Assembly (NCBI RefSeq): GCF_040675465.1
Contig: NZ_JBFAPA010000018.1
Coordinates: forward strand, 186,001 to 250,000
Length of the DNA stretch: 64,000 bases
Source of the DNA: Kibdelosporangium sp040675465
GTDB lineage: Bacteria; Actinomycetota; Actinomycetes; Mycobacteriales; Pseudonocardiaceae
Direction of reading: 5' to 3'
In this document: in pieces, positions 50,797-58,924 of the stretch
Numbering within the stretch: position 1 is the first letter of the stretch
Layout: every line of letters begins with the position of its first letter
Translations under genes and position numbers: made by a program
The notes under the pieces: generated by a model
The model's input: the letters and a program-made list of their open reading frames with translations, nothing else
Told to the model about the DNA's origin: nothing
Database searches by the model: none

Positions 50797-52692
50797 GTGG
50801 CAGGACGGATCCGGGACAGCGATATCGCCCTCGTGCGTGAGCGCAACCAGATCGACGAGGTGATCGGCGAGTACGTCGCGTTGCGCCGGGTCGGTGGGGG
50901 AGCGGTCAAGGGCCTGTGCCCGTTCCACGACGAGAAGACCCCGTCGTTCAACGTGCGCCCCACGCACGGGACGTTCCACTGCTTCGGCTGTGGTGAGGGC
51001 GGCGACGTCATCGCCTTCCTGTGCAAGATCGACCATCTGAGCTTCGTCGAGGCGGTGGAGCGGCTCGCCGAGCGCGTCGGCGTCAAGCTGACCTACGAGG
51101 GCGGCGGGACCAGCGTCCAACGCGACCGCGGCACCCGCTCCAGGCTGGTCGACGCCCATCGCGCCGCCGCCGAGTTCTACGCCGAACAGCTGCGCACGCC
51201 GGAGGCCCAGGCCGCCCGCGAGTTCCTGTCGCAGCGCGGGTTCGACCAGGCCGCGGCCACCCAGTTCGGCTGCGGGTTCGCCCCGGGCGGCTGGGACGTG
51301 CTGACCAAACACCTGCTCGGCCGCGGCTTCGAGCTGCCCGAACTGGAGAAGGCCGGCCTGGTCAAGGCCGGCCGGCGCGGCCCGATCGACCAGTTCCACC
51401 GGCGGCTGCTCTGGCCGATCAGGGACCTCGGCGGGGACGTGGTCGGCTTCGGCGCCCGCCGGATCTTCGACGACGACCAGATCCAGGCCAAGTACCTCAA
51501 CACCCGGGAAACGCCGATCTACAAGAAGTCCCAGGTGCTGTTCGGCCTGGACATGGCCAAGCGGGAGATCTCCAAGCGCCACCAGGTGGTGGTCGTCGAG
51601 GGGTACACCGATGTCATGGCCATGCACCTGGCCGGCGTGCCGACGGCCGTCGCGTCCTGTGGCACCGCGTTCGGCACCGAGCACATCAACGTGCTGCGCC
51701 GCCTGCTGATGGACGACACGTTCTTCCGCGGCGAGGTGATCTACACCTTCGACGGCGACGAGGCTGGTCAGAAGGCCGCGATGAAGGCGTTCGAGGAGGA
51801 CCAGCGGTTCGCCTCGCAGACGTTCATCGCGGTCGCCCCGGACGGCATGGACCCGTGTGAGCTGCGGCAGGCCAAGGGCGACGTCGCGGTGCGCGACCTG
51901 GTCGCCCGGCGCCAGCGGCTGATCGAGTTCTGGCTGCGGTCCGAGCTCGCCGGGCACGACCTGGACGCCGCCGAGGGCCGGGTGCAGGCGCTGCGCCGGA
52001 CGGTGCCGCTGGTGGCGCAGATCAAGGACGTGGCGCTGCGCGACGAGTACGCCCGCCAGCTCGCCGGCTGGATCGGCTGGGACGACATCCAGACCGTGGT
52101 CCGCCGGGTCCGGGACATCTCCACCGGAAAGTCCGCGCCGCGCAAGGCCGCCCCGGTGGACGCAAACCAGGGCGCGCTGGCGATCGAGGTGCAGGGCCCG
52201 CGCCGGCCCCGGCCGAACGACCCCGAGCTGCACCTGCAGCGGGAGGCGCTGAAGTCGGCGCTGCAGGTTCCGCACCTGGCCGGCCCGGTGTTCGACAGCC
52301 TGCCCGCGGAGGCGTTCACCGATCCCGCCTACCAGGAGCTGCACCTGGGCCTGCAGACCGCCGGTGGGGCCTCGAGCGGCCTGGCCGGTCCGGCACTGGT
52401 CGACGCGGTCGCCAAGAGCTGTGCCCACCAGGTGGTCCAGTCGCTGGTCACCGAGCTGTCCGTGGAACCCATGCACGCCCGCCCCGAGCCGGACATGCGC
52501 TACGTCGAGAGCATCATGGCCGCGTTGAACAAGAGCGTGGTCGCCCGGCAGATCGCGGACATCAAGTCGCGGCTGCAGCGGCTGAGCCCGCTGGAGAACG
52601 CCGACGAGTACCGGGCGCTGTTCGGCGACCTGGTGGCCATGGAGCAGTACCACAAGGCGTTGGGGGAGCAGGCTTCCGGGAGTCTCGCGTAA
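50797..52692 (+). CDS. dnaG: DNA primase DnaG
   Basis: 631 residues. Makes RNA primers for replication. CHC2 zinc finger (CPFHDEKTPSF, then CFGCGEGG), primase core (GFGARRIF, VVEGYTDVMAMH, TFDGDEAGQKAA TOPRIM acids) and C-terminal DnaB-binding region. GTG start gives VAGRIRDSDI, the usual beginning. Core gene displaced ~5 kb from dgt. Confidence 0.96.
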   Translation: MAGRIRDSDIALVRERNQIDEVIGEYVALRRVGGGAVKGLCPFHDEKTPSFNVRPTHGTFHCFGCGEGGDVIAFLCKIDHLSFVEAVERLAERVGVKLTYEGGGTSVQRDRGTRSRLVDAHRAAAEFYAEQLRTPEAQAAREFLSQRGFDQAAATQFGCGFAPGGWDVLTKHLLGRGFELPELEKAGLVKAGRRGPIDQFHRRLLWPIRDLGGDVVGFGARRIFDDDQIQAKYLNTRETPIYKKSQVLFGLDMAKREISKRHQVVVVEGYTDVMAMHLAGVPTAVASCGTAFGTEHINVLRRLLMDDTFFRGEVIYTFDGDEAGQKAAMKAFEEDQRFASQTFIAVAPDGMDPCELRQAKGDVAVRDLVARRQRLIEFWLRSELAGHDLDAAEGRVQALRRTVPLVAQIKDVALRDEYARQLAGWIGWDDIQTVVRRVRDISTGKSAPRKAAPVDANQGALAIEVQGPRRPRPNDPELHLQREALKSALQVPHLAGPVFDSLPAEAFTDPAYQELHLGLQTAGGASSGLAGPALVDAVAKSCAHQVVQSLVTELSVEPMHARPEPDMRYVESIMAALNKSVVARQIADIKSRLQRLSPLENADEYRALFGDLVAMEQYHKALGEQASGSLA

Positions 52693-53222
52693 TGCTTCGA
52701 CGGTTCATCGACCGGATCACCGGGCGCGCGGTCCCCGAGGGCTTCGAGGGCACGCTGGATCCCGAGGAACACGTGCTGGCCACGGCCGAGGTGAAGTCCG
52801 GCGGGCACCTGATCGCGACCTCGCACGGGCTGTGGCTGCCCGGGTCGCGCCGGGTCGGCTGGCACCTGATCAGCAAGGCGACCTGGGGCGGCGGGGCGCT
52901 GATCCTGATCGAGGCCGAGGAGACGTCCCAGGCCGGTGACGCCGTCGTGCTGACCGACCTGCCGCCGGTCCGGTACGTGCTGATCGGGACCGGGCGGCTG
53001 CCCGATGTGGTGCACGCCCGGGTGACGAAGTCGATCACGTCCCGGCACCGGCAGGAGCTGCCCGGCGGCGGAGCCTGGTTCGTACAGCGGAAAGTCCCCG
53101 GCCGGGACGGGTTCGTGCTGCAGGTCCGGCCGGATCCCGGGACCTCCCAGGAGGCGGTCGAGCAGGTCGCGCAGGAGGTCGCCGAGAAGTTGAGGTTGAT
53201 GTCGGAGCGCCCTCAGCAATAA
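52692..53222 (+). CDS. Conserved hypothetical, PH-like protein
   Basis: 176 residues, soluble, beta-rich: EEHVLATAEVKSGGHLIATSHGLWLPG, GWHLISKATWGGGALILIEAE, then a C-terminal helix. Pattern suggests a bacterial PH-like domain. ATG overlaps the dnaG stop (TAATG), so it is co-translated with dnaG. Function unknown. Confidence 0.7.
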   Translation: MLRRFIDRITGRAVPEGFEGTLDPEEHVLATAEVKSGGHLIATSHGLWLPGSRRVGWHLISKATWGGGALILIEAEETSQAGDAVVLTDLPPVRYVLIGTGRLPDVVHARVTKSITSRHRQELPGGGAWFVQRKVPGRDGFVLQVRPDPGTSQEAVEQVAQEVAEKLRLMSERPQQ

Positions 53223-53223
53223 A

Positions 53224-53235
53224 GTACGTACGTAC
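53224..53235. promoter_or_regulatory. GTAC-repeat palindrome upstream of tam
   Basis: GTACGTACGTAC is a perfect 12-bp palindrome 19 bp before the methyltransferase ATG. Could be an operator; no regulator is adjacent. Confidence 0.35.
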
Positions 53236-53253
53236 GGTTTGCTGGAGGTGGAT

Positions 53254-54009
53254 ATGTGGGACCCCGACAAGTACCTGGCCTTCGCCGATCACCGGTCCAG
53301 GCCCTTCTACGAGCTGGTCGCCCGGATCCAGGCCGAATCACCCCGTCGTGTGGTGGACCTGGGCTGCGGACCCGGCAACCTGACAACCGTCCTGGCCGAT
53401 CGCTGGCCCGGCGCGACCCTGGAGGCGATGGACTCCTCCGAGGAGATGGTCACCGCCGCCCGATCGCGTGGCATCGACGCCTATGTGGGTGACGTCGCGG
53501 GCTGGAAGCCGCAGGACGACACCGACGTGATCGTCACCAACGCCGTCCTGCAGTGGGTGCCCGGGCATGACGCGATCCTGCAGTCCTGGGTGTCGGCACT
53601 GCCCTCCGGCGCGTGGATCGCGCTGCAAGTCCCCGGGAACTTCGAAGCGCCCTCGCATGCGCTCGTGCGTGAACTCGCGGCCGGCTCATGGCGGTCGCGG
53701 CTGGAATCGGTGCTGTTGCGAGAAGAAGACGCCGTTTTCACACCGACCGAGTACGCCACGATCCTCGGCGACTGCATGGTCGACGCGTGGGAGACGACCT
53801 ACGTCCAGGTCCTCACCGGACCCGACCCGGTCCTGGAGTGGATCACCGGCACCGCCCTGCGCCCGATCAAAGCGGCACTGTCACCCGACGAGTGGACGGC
53901 CTTCCGGGCCGACCTGGCACCCCGGCTGCGCGAGGCCTACCCGCAACGTCCCGACGGCCGCACCTGGTTCCCGTTCCGCCGCGTGTTCGCCGTGGCTCAG
54001 ACGCGCTAG
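53254..54009 (+). CDS. tam: Trans-aconitate 2-methyltransferase
   Basis: 251 residues from the ATG at 53254 (GGAGGTGG upstream). Class I SAM fold: VVDLGCGPGNLTTVLADRWPGA, DSSEEMV, IVTNAVLQWVPGH. The start WDPDKYLAFADHRSRPFYEL and the IALQVPGNFEAPSH and GRTWFPFRR segments are specific to Tam, which methyl-esterifies trans-aconitate, an aconitase by-product. Stop shares CTAG with the convergent gene. Confidence 0.93.
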   Translation: MWDPDKYLAFADHRSRPFYELVARIQAESPRRVVDLGCGPGNLTTVLADRWPGATLEAMDSSEEMVTAARSRGIDAYVGDVAGWKPQDDTDVIVTNAVLQWVPGHDAILQSWVSALPSGAWIALQVPGNFEAPSHALVRELAAGSWRSRLESVLLREEDAVFTPTEYATILGDCMVDAWETTYVQVLTGPDPVLEWITGTALRPIKAALSPDEWTAFRADLAPRLREAYPQRPDGRTWFPFRRVFAVAQTR

Positions 54010-54182
54010 CCTTCGCGCCCCAGCTTCTCGCCGATCTTCGCCCGGGCCACCCCCGCGGCGCTCTGGATGGCCGGGTGCTCGACGATGCCGCGGTATGCCC
54101 GCATGATCTGCTCGTAGCGCTCCCGGCCCGCCTTGGCGCCCAGTACGTAACCGACGGCCACACCCACCAGGAACAGCTTCAT
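54006..54182 (-). CDS. Small YtxH-like membrane-anchored protein
   Basis: 58 residues from the ATG at 54182 (GGAG upstream). One N-terminal hydrophobic segment with Gly spacing (MKLFLVGVAVGYVLGAKAGRE) followed by a basic helix. Such proteins are frequent in actinomycetes; no function is known. Its TAG shares the CTAG with the tam stop. Confidence 0.75.
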   Translation of the reverse strand: MKLFLVGVAVGYVLGAKAGRERYEQIMRAYRGIVEHPAIQSAAGVARAKIGEKLGREG

Positions 54183-54317
54183 GCTCTCCGCCTTCCACCG
54201 CCCGACTACGTCCCTCCATCTTCCCCCAGAGACCACCCCCCTGCCGACCAGACCTCAACGGCATGCGCTAGAGTTACTTCCTGTCAGGCCGGGACCAACC
54301 GGTAGACGACCGAGTGG

Positions 54318-54390
54318 TCCTCCATAGCTCAATTGGCAGAGCATTCGACTGTTAATCGAAGGGTTGCTGGTTCGAGTCCAGCTGGAGGAG
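54318..54390 (+). tRNA. tRNA-Asn (anticodon GTT)
   Basis: 73 nt. Acceptor stem 54318-54324 pairs with 54383-54389, discriminator G54390; D-arm AGCTCAATTGGCAGAGC; anticodon loop CTGTTAA; T-arm GCTGG-TTCGAGT-CCAGC. CCA is not encoded. A terminator follows at once. Confidence 0.97.
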
Positions 54391-54394
54391 CAAG

Positions 54395-54430
54395 ACCCCA
54401 GGACGACAAGCCTGGGGTTCTTTTGTTATC
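54395..54430 (+). terminator. Rho-independent terminator after tRNA-Asn
   Basis: Perfect 8-bp stem ACCCCAGG (54395-54402)/CCTGGGGT (54411-54418), 8-nt loop, then TTCTTTTGTT. Confidence 0.92.
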
Positions 54431-54432
54431 AG

Positions 54433-54506
54433 GGGCCGGTAGCTCAGTTGGTCAGAGCAGGGGACTCATAATCCCTTGGCCGTGGGTTCGAGCCCCACCC
54501 GGCCCA
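54433..54506 (+). tRNA. tRNA-Met (anticodon CAT)
   Basis: 74 nt. Acceptor GGGCCGG (54433-54439) pairs with CCGGCCC (54499-54505), A54506 as discriminator; anticodon stem GGGGA/TCCC-T with loop CTCATAA; T-arm GTGGG/CCCAC. A perfect acceptor end without initiator features suggests elongator Met; a modified Ile-CAT cannot be fully excluded. CCA not encoded. Confidence 0.93.
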
Positions 54507-54530
54507 CGGACCTCTGGCTTACCCTGCTCA

Positions 54531-54786
54531 GTTGCTTCGCAACTTCGCGGGTCGGTCCGCGTATCTTCTGGGGGCGACCCCCAGACCCCCGATGGGGCTG
54601 CGCCCCCTAGCCCCGCCACGGCTTCGCCGTGGGCCCGGCTTCGCCTCGGAATTGGGGTTCGGGAATTGTTGTGGTGCCGGGGTTTTGGGGTGGCGGGTAT
54701 TTGTCATTGGGGTGCGGTTGTGGGGTGGGTGTCGTTCAATGGGGTTTGTTGATGGGTTGGGCGATTCTCGCTATGAGGGGTTTTCG
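54531..54786. other. Hairpin cluster and G/T-rich tract after tRNA-Met
   Basis: Four perfect hairpins follow in sequence: 54531-54543 (CTTCG loop), 54568-54584 (7-bp stem, CGA loop), 54594-54606 (5 bp, TGC loop) and 54616-54632 (7 bp, TTC loop), with a weaker fifth to ~54650. Then ~54655-54775 is almost only G and T on the + strand and includes several GGGG runs that could form a quadruplex. No gene seen. Confidence 0.6.
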
Positions 54787-55470
54787 ATGACTGTTGATGT
54801 GCCCGCTGATGTTCGGGACATGTACATGGTGCACACCGCTTTCCGGCGGGAGTTCCGGTTGTTGCCGGGGCTGGTTCGCGCCGTTGCGGAGGGGGATGTC
54901 GAGCGGGCGGGGGTTGTCGCTGGTCACGCTGCTCTGCTCGACGGGACGTTGCACCACCACCATGGCATGGAGGACCGGCATTTGTGGCCGCTGCTGCTCG
55001 AGCGGGTGCCGGACGAGCTCGAGCCGCTCGTGCACACCATGGAGGGGCAGCACGAGGGGATCGACAAACTCGGCGTGGAGGTAAGGGCAAGCTTGGATTC
55101 GTGGCGGGAAAATGCCGACTCGCCGTCCCGGGAACGGCTCGCTGCCGCTTTCGAAAAGCTCATCCCCGCGCTCGAGGAGCATTTGGGGATGGAGGAGCAG
55201 CAGGTTCTGCCGTTGATGGAGAAGCACATCTCGCAGGCCGAATGGAGCGCGATGGTGCAGGAGGGCGCGGCGTCGGCCAATCCCGAGGACATGCCGCTGA
55301 TGCTCGGCCTGATGATGTACGAGGGCGACCCGGAGGTCGTCGACGCCACCATCGGCCAGCTTCCGCCGGAGATCCAGCCGGTCATCCGCGAGGCGGCGTG
55401 GAACGCCTTCCAGGCGCACTCCGAACTCGTGCACGGCACCACGACCCCGCGGCGCAGCACCGAATGGTGA
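54787..55470 (+). CDS. Hemerythrin HHE-domain protein
   Basis: 227 residues from ATG 54787 (GAGGGG upstream). Four-helix iron-binding pattern: MVHTAFRREFRLLPGL, DGTLHHHHGMEDRHLWPLL, MEGQHEGIDKL, EHLGMEEQQVLPLM. The C-terminal part (SQAEWSAMVQEGAASANPEDM and on) is an extra helical extension. May sense or bind O2, NO or iron. Stands alone, convergent with an HxlR gene. Confidence 0.9.
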   Translation: MTVDVPADVRDMYMVHTAFRREFRLLPGLVRAVAEGDVERAGVVAGHAALLDGTLHHHHGMEDRHLWPLLLERVPDELEPLVHTMEGQHEGIDKLGVEVRASLDSWRENADSPSRERLAAAFEKLIPALEEHLGMEEQQVLPLMEKHISQAEWSAMVQEGAASANPEDMPLMLGLMMYEGDPEVVDATIGQLPPEIQPVIREAAWNAFQAHSELVHGTTTPRRSTEW

Positions 55471-55491
55471 ACCGCCGAGCCGGCCCGGCAC

Positions 55492-56154
55492 TCACGAGTG
55501 CCGGGCGGCCCGGACCAGCGGAGCGACCGGGCTGAACCCGAGCATCCCGGGCAGCGCCCGGATCGCCGTCCGCGTCCCGGTGAGGCTGATCGTCCCGGCC
55601 CGCAGGCCCTCGTTCAGCTCGATCTCGCCCTCCCACATCTGGTACAGCGTCCGCAGATCCGACTTGAGCACCGCGTCGATGTCGAACCCCGGGTCGTAGT
55701 TGCACACCGACGCCTCACCCGGTTCCAGCACCAGCCAGAACGTCCTGCGCCGGTCGGCCACCTCGACCTGGATCACCGACCGCTTGCGCACCTGTGACGT
55801 GTCGACCTGGCCGTGCATCCACCACATCAGCACCTCGGGGTCGAGTTCCTCGGGTCGTGGGTCGCCGAACGCGTACCGTGCGCCCCAGTCGGCGAGCCCG
55901 AACACGATCGGGCGCAGTTGTTCACCCGCTTCCGTGAGCGTGTAGCCGTCGGCCGACCGCTCGATCAGCCCGTCGTTGTGCAACTGCCGCAGCCGGCGGG
56001 AAAGCAGGGCACGCGACAGGCCGGGCAGACCGCGGGCGATCTCGTTGAACCGGGTCGCCCCGATCAGCATGTCCCGCACGATCAGGAGCGTCCACCGGTC
56101 ACCCAGCACCTCGACGGCGCGGACGATCGGGCAGTACTGGCCGTAGGTTCGCAT
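55492..56154 (-). CDS. HxlR-family regulator with C-terminal sterol-carrier-like domain
   Basis: 220 residues. HxlR winged helix (YCPIVRAVEVLGDRWTLLIVRDML, RFNEIARGLPGLSRALLSRRLRQL, GYTLTEAGEQLRPI), then a ~110-residue C-terminal part resembling SCP2-like ligand-binding domains. Divergent from an acyl-CoA dehydrogenase gene that it probably controls. ATG start. Confidence 0.88.
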   Translation of the reverse strand: MRTYGQYCPIVRAVEVLGDRWTLLIVRDMLIGATRFNEIARGLPGLSRALLSRRLRQLHNDGLIERSADGYTLTEAGEQLRPIVFGLADWGARYAFGDPRPEELDPEVLMWWMHGQVDTSQVRKRSVIQVEVADRRRTFWLVLEPGEASVCNYDPGFDIDAVLKSDLRTLYQMWEGEIELNEGLRAGTISLTGTRTAIRALPGMLGFSPVAPLVRAARHS

Positions 56155-56194
56155 AGTCGTAAGTCGTCTGAGCTGGGCGGGACCGTTACGCCCG

Positions 56195-56209
56195 GTTCAG
56201 TCTGTGAAC
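56195..56209. promoter_or_regulatory. Inverted repeat between hxlR and acyl-CoA dehydrogenase
   Basis: GTTCA-GTCTG-TGAAC is a perfect 5-bp inverted repeat with a 5-nt spacer in the divergent promoter region, a possible HxlR site. Confidence 0.4.
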
Positions 56210-56246
56210 TACCTCGGGCCGGTTTGAGTTTCTAGCGTCTGTCCCC

Positions 56247-57392
56247 ATGACCATGACTGAGACCATCCAGGCAACCGGCACCTACCCGACCCCGGCCCGT
56301 GCCGACGACGCGCGGTTCGTCGAACTCGCGGCCCGCATCGGCGCCGTCGCGGCCAGACACGCGGGCGAACACGACCGCGACGCGACCTTCGTCACCGAGG
56401 CCTACGAAGCCATGCGCGAGACCGGTTATCTCGCGCTCGCCGTGCCCGAGGAGTTAGGCGGCTTGGGCGCGAGCATCCGTCAAGTGTGTTACGCACAGGC
56501 AGAACTGGCGCGACACGACGGCGCAACGGCACTCGCGTCGACCATGCACCACTACCTAACGCTCGTACAGGTCTACCGGCGCCGCAACGGTGCACCGGAC
56601 GCCGAAGGGGTGCTCCGCAGGATCGCGGACGAGGGCATCGTGATCGCGACCAGCGGCGGCTCGGACTGGTTGTGGCCCACCACGACCGCGGTCCGGGAAG
56701 GCGACAACCTCCGGATCAACGGACGCAAGGCGTTCTGCAGCCAGTCGCCCGGCGCGACGGTCGTCGCCACGTGCGCGGCGATCGACGACGAGGTCCTGCA
56801 CTTCAGCGTGCCGCTGTCGGCGCCCGGCGTCCGGATCGAGGAAACCTGGGACACGCTGGGCATGCGCGGCACGGCGAGCCACGACGTCGTGATGGAGGAC
56901 GTGCTCATCCCGATCGACAAGATCGCCGGGCGCCGTCCATACGGCGAGTTCGGCGCGCCGCTGATGGCCGCGCTCGTCCACTTCGCACCGGTCGCGGCGG
57001 CTACTTACTTTGGTATCGCGGCGAAAGCGCGCGACATCGCGGTTGCCGGAGCCAAGAACGCGTCGCCGCGCCAGATCGGTCTGATGGACGCCAAGCTGCG
57101 CTGCGCGTGGTGGGCAGTGCTCGGGTCCGTCGACGAGATCGGTGAGGACTACACGGCGACCCCGGCCACGATGATCACGCTGATGCTGGCCAAACGCCAG
57201 GTCGTGCTGGATGCGATCGAGGTCGTCAACCTGGCGATGGACGTTCTCGGCGGGCGCTCGTTCTACCGGCACGCCGGGCTGGAGCGCGCCTACCGCGATG
57301 TGCGGGCCGGCACGTTCCACCCGTTCAACCCGGAGGCCACGCTGACCTACGCGGGCAAGCTGGTCCTCGGCGACCCCGGCAGCTCGGCCTGA
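56247..57392 (+). CDS. Acyl-CoA dehydrogenase family flavoprotein
   Basis: 381 residues. Helical N-terminal domain (TGYLALAVPEELGGLGASIRQVC), middle beta domain (INGRKAFCSQSP, WDTLGMRGTASHDVVMEDV) and C-terminal helices (NLAMDVLGGRSFYRHAGLERAYRDVRAGTFHPFNPE). The catalytic base position lacks a clear Glu and the end has HPF, as in DszC/HpaH-like monooxygenase relatives, so oxygenase activity is possible. A TTA codon lies at EELGG. Confidence 0.85.
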   Translation: MTMTETIQATGTYPTPARADDARFVELAARIGAVAARHAGEHDRDATFVTEAYEAMRETGYLALAVPEELGGLGASIRQVCYAQAELARHDGATALASTMHHYLTLVQVYRRRNGAPDAEGVLRRIADEGIVIATSGGSDWLWPTTTAVREGDNLRINGRKAFCSQSPGATVVATCAAIDDEVLHFSVPLSAPGVRIEETWDTLGMRGTASHDVVMEDVLIPIDKIAGRRPYGEFGAPLMAALVHFAPVAAATYFGIAAKARDIAVAGAKNASPRQIGLMDAKLRCAWWAVLGSVDEIGEDYTATPATMITLMLAKRQVVLDAIEVVNLAMDVLGGRSFYRHAGLERAYRDVRAGTFHPFNPEATLTYAGKLVLGDPGSSA

Positions 57393-57424
57393 TTCTGGAC
57401 TGGGCGTTCTGTTAAAGTCGTGCG

Positions 57425-57982
57425 GTGGCCAGGACCAAAGAGTTCGATCCGGACACCGCGCTGCGGGCGGCGCTGGAGCTGTTCTGGCGCCGCGGTTACG
57501 AGGCGACGTCGATGCAGGACCTGGTCGAGCACCTGGGGATCGGCCGGGCCAGCATCTACGCCACCTTCGGCAGCAAGCACGAGCTGTACCTGAAGGCGCT
57601 GGACCGGTACTGCGCGGACACCGGCGGCCGCAACGCGCACCTGCTGTCCGGCTCCGGTCCGGCCTTGCCGGGCATCCGGACGTACCTCGAAGGACTGCTG
57701 GACGAGCCCAAGGGCTGTTTCGTGACCAACACAGCCGTTGAACTGCCGCAGGACGACAGTGCGGCGGAGCTGGTCGACATCGGCCTGAACGGCCTGCAGG
57801 CGGCCATTGCCGGAGCCCTGGTCCGCGCCCAGGACCAGGGCGAACTGGCCAAGGGTAAAGATCCGCAAGCGCTTGCGCGGTTCCTGGTGACGTTCGTGCA
57901 GGGCGTCCGGGTGCTGGCCAAGCGACCCGACCGGCAGCGGCTGCGCGACGCGGTCGATCAGGCGATGTCCCTGCTGGCCTGA
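57425..57982 (+). CDS. TetR/AcrR-family transcriptional regulator
   Basis: 185 residues. Helix-turn-helix in DTALRAALELFWRRGYEATSMQDLVEHLGIGRASIYATFGSKHELYLKALDRY; the C-terminal part (GCFVTNTAVELPQDD, LARFLVTFVQGVRVLAKRPDR) matches the TetR_C_16-like group. GTG start 32 bp after the dehydrogenase stop; may be co-transcribed with it. Target unknown; the convergent CMD gene or others are possible. Confidence 0.88.
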   Translation: MARTKEFDPDTALRAALELFWRRGYEATSMQDLVEHLGIGRASIYATFGSKHELYLKALDRYCADTGGRNAHLLSGSGPALPGIRTYLEGLLDEPKGCFVTNTAVELPQDDSAAELVDIGLNGLQAAIAGALVRAQDQGELAKGKDPQALARFLVTFVQGVRVLAKRPDRQRLRDAVDQAMSLLA

Positions 57983-57993
57983 TACTGGAACAC

Positions 57994-58554
57994 TCAGTCC
58001 GGAAAGGCCTCGGCCCACGGTTCCGGGTCCAGCTGAGCGGCATTGATCACGCCGGACAGCAGCCGGTACCAGCCACAGCAGATCACCGCCTCCAGAATCA
58101 CGTCGTCGCCCCAGTGGTTCCGTAGCACTGCCAGGGTTTTGTCGCTGATACTGCAGGTGTCGTGCAGTTCGTCGGCAAGCTGCAGTACCGCGCTGTCGAG
58201 TTCGTCCCACACCGGGTCCTCCGGTGAACCCGTTGCGGTGGAACGGATCTGCGCCTCGGTCAGCTGGACGTGCGGCCGGGCGAACGCGGTGATGTGCACG
58301 CCCCACTCGTAACCGGCGCGGCAGCGGGCGGTCGTGCGCGCGATGAGCAGCTCACGATGACGCACAGGCAGTTGTGGGTGGCCCAGCAAACCGGCGCCGA
58401 GCGGGCGCATCCGGGACGCCAGTTCCGGATGGATCTCCAGCAACCGGAACAGCGCCAGTGGCTCGATATCGCCTACCCCGGGCGGCATCCACTTGCGCAG
58501 ACGCTCCTCGGTCGCGGCGTCGTAAGGCGGTGCCAGCGGGGTGATACGGGCCAT
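57994..58554 (-). CDS. Carboxymuconolactone decarboxylase family protein
   Basis: 186 residues from the ATG at 58554 (GGGAGG upstream). CMD pattern LPVRHRELLIARTTARCRAGYEWGVHITAF, where the second Cys of CxxC is absent (CRAGYEW) as in one well-populated subgroup; WYRLLSGVINAAQLD near the end. Activity cannot be assigned. Divergent from an HxlR gene across a strong inverted repeat. Confidence 0.85.
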   Translation of the reverse strand: MARITPLAPPYDAATEERLRKWMPPGVGDIEPLALFRLLEIHPELASRMRPLGAGLLGHPQLPVRHRELLIARTTARCRAGYEWGVHITAFARPHVQLTEAQIRSTATGSPEDPVWDELDSAVLQLADELHDTCSISDKTLAVLRNHWGDDVILEAVICCGWYRLLSGVINAAQLDPEPWAEAFPD

Positions 58555-58580
58555 GATGAGCCTCCCTCTGCTTCGGATTC

Positions 58581-58602
58581 CGTAGCAGACGCTACTGCTA
58601 CG
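58581..58602. promoter_or_regulatory. Probable HxlR operator
   Basis: CGTAGCAG (58581-58588) and CTGCTACG (58595-58602) form a perfect 8-bp inverted repeat with a 6-nt spacer midway between the divergent CMD and hxlR genes; a third CGTAGC copy lies at 58608-58613. Confidence 0.65.
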
Positions 58603-58628
58603 ATTTTCGTAGCGCAAGGAGGTGGGCG

Positions 58629-58913
58629 ATGGACGCGCGCGCTCACGGCCGCAAGGTGGCGCGGCTGTTCGAGCTGCTCGGCAAACGCTGGCAGCTGCGG
58701 ATCATCTGGGAGCTGCGCGAGGACCCGGCGACGTTCCGCGAGCTGCGAGGACGGTGCGACGAGATCTCGCCGAGCGTGCTCGCCGCCCGGCTGGCCGAAC
58801 TGCGCGAAGCCGGGATCGTCGAGCACCGTGACGGCTACCGGCTCACCAAGGCCGGCGCCGAGCTGATCGAGGTGTACCAGCCGGTCTCGGCATGGGTCGG
58901 CCGCTGGTTCTGA
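58629..58913 (+). CDS. Short HxlR-family regulator
   Basis: 94 residues, only the winged-helix domain: KVARLFELLGKRWQLRIIWELRED, FRELRGRCDEISPSVLAARLAELREAGIVEHRDGYRLTKAG. ATG after AAGGAGG. Likely represses the divergent CMD gene through the 58581 repeat. The following xth gene begins close to its stop. Confidence 0.9.
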   Translation: MDARAHGRKVARLFELLGKRWQLRIIWELREDPATFRELRGRCDEISPSVLAARLAELREAGIVEHRDGYRLTKAGAELIEVYQPVSAWVGRWF

Positions 58914-58924
58914 TCGGGACTACC

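Noticed and set aside
49846..52653. Sigma factor extended to a 935-residue protein
   Set aside because: The extension is antisense to dnaG; the sigma protein has a natural start at 50769.
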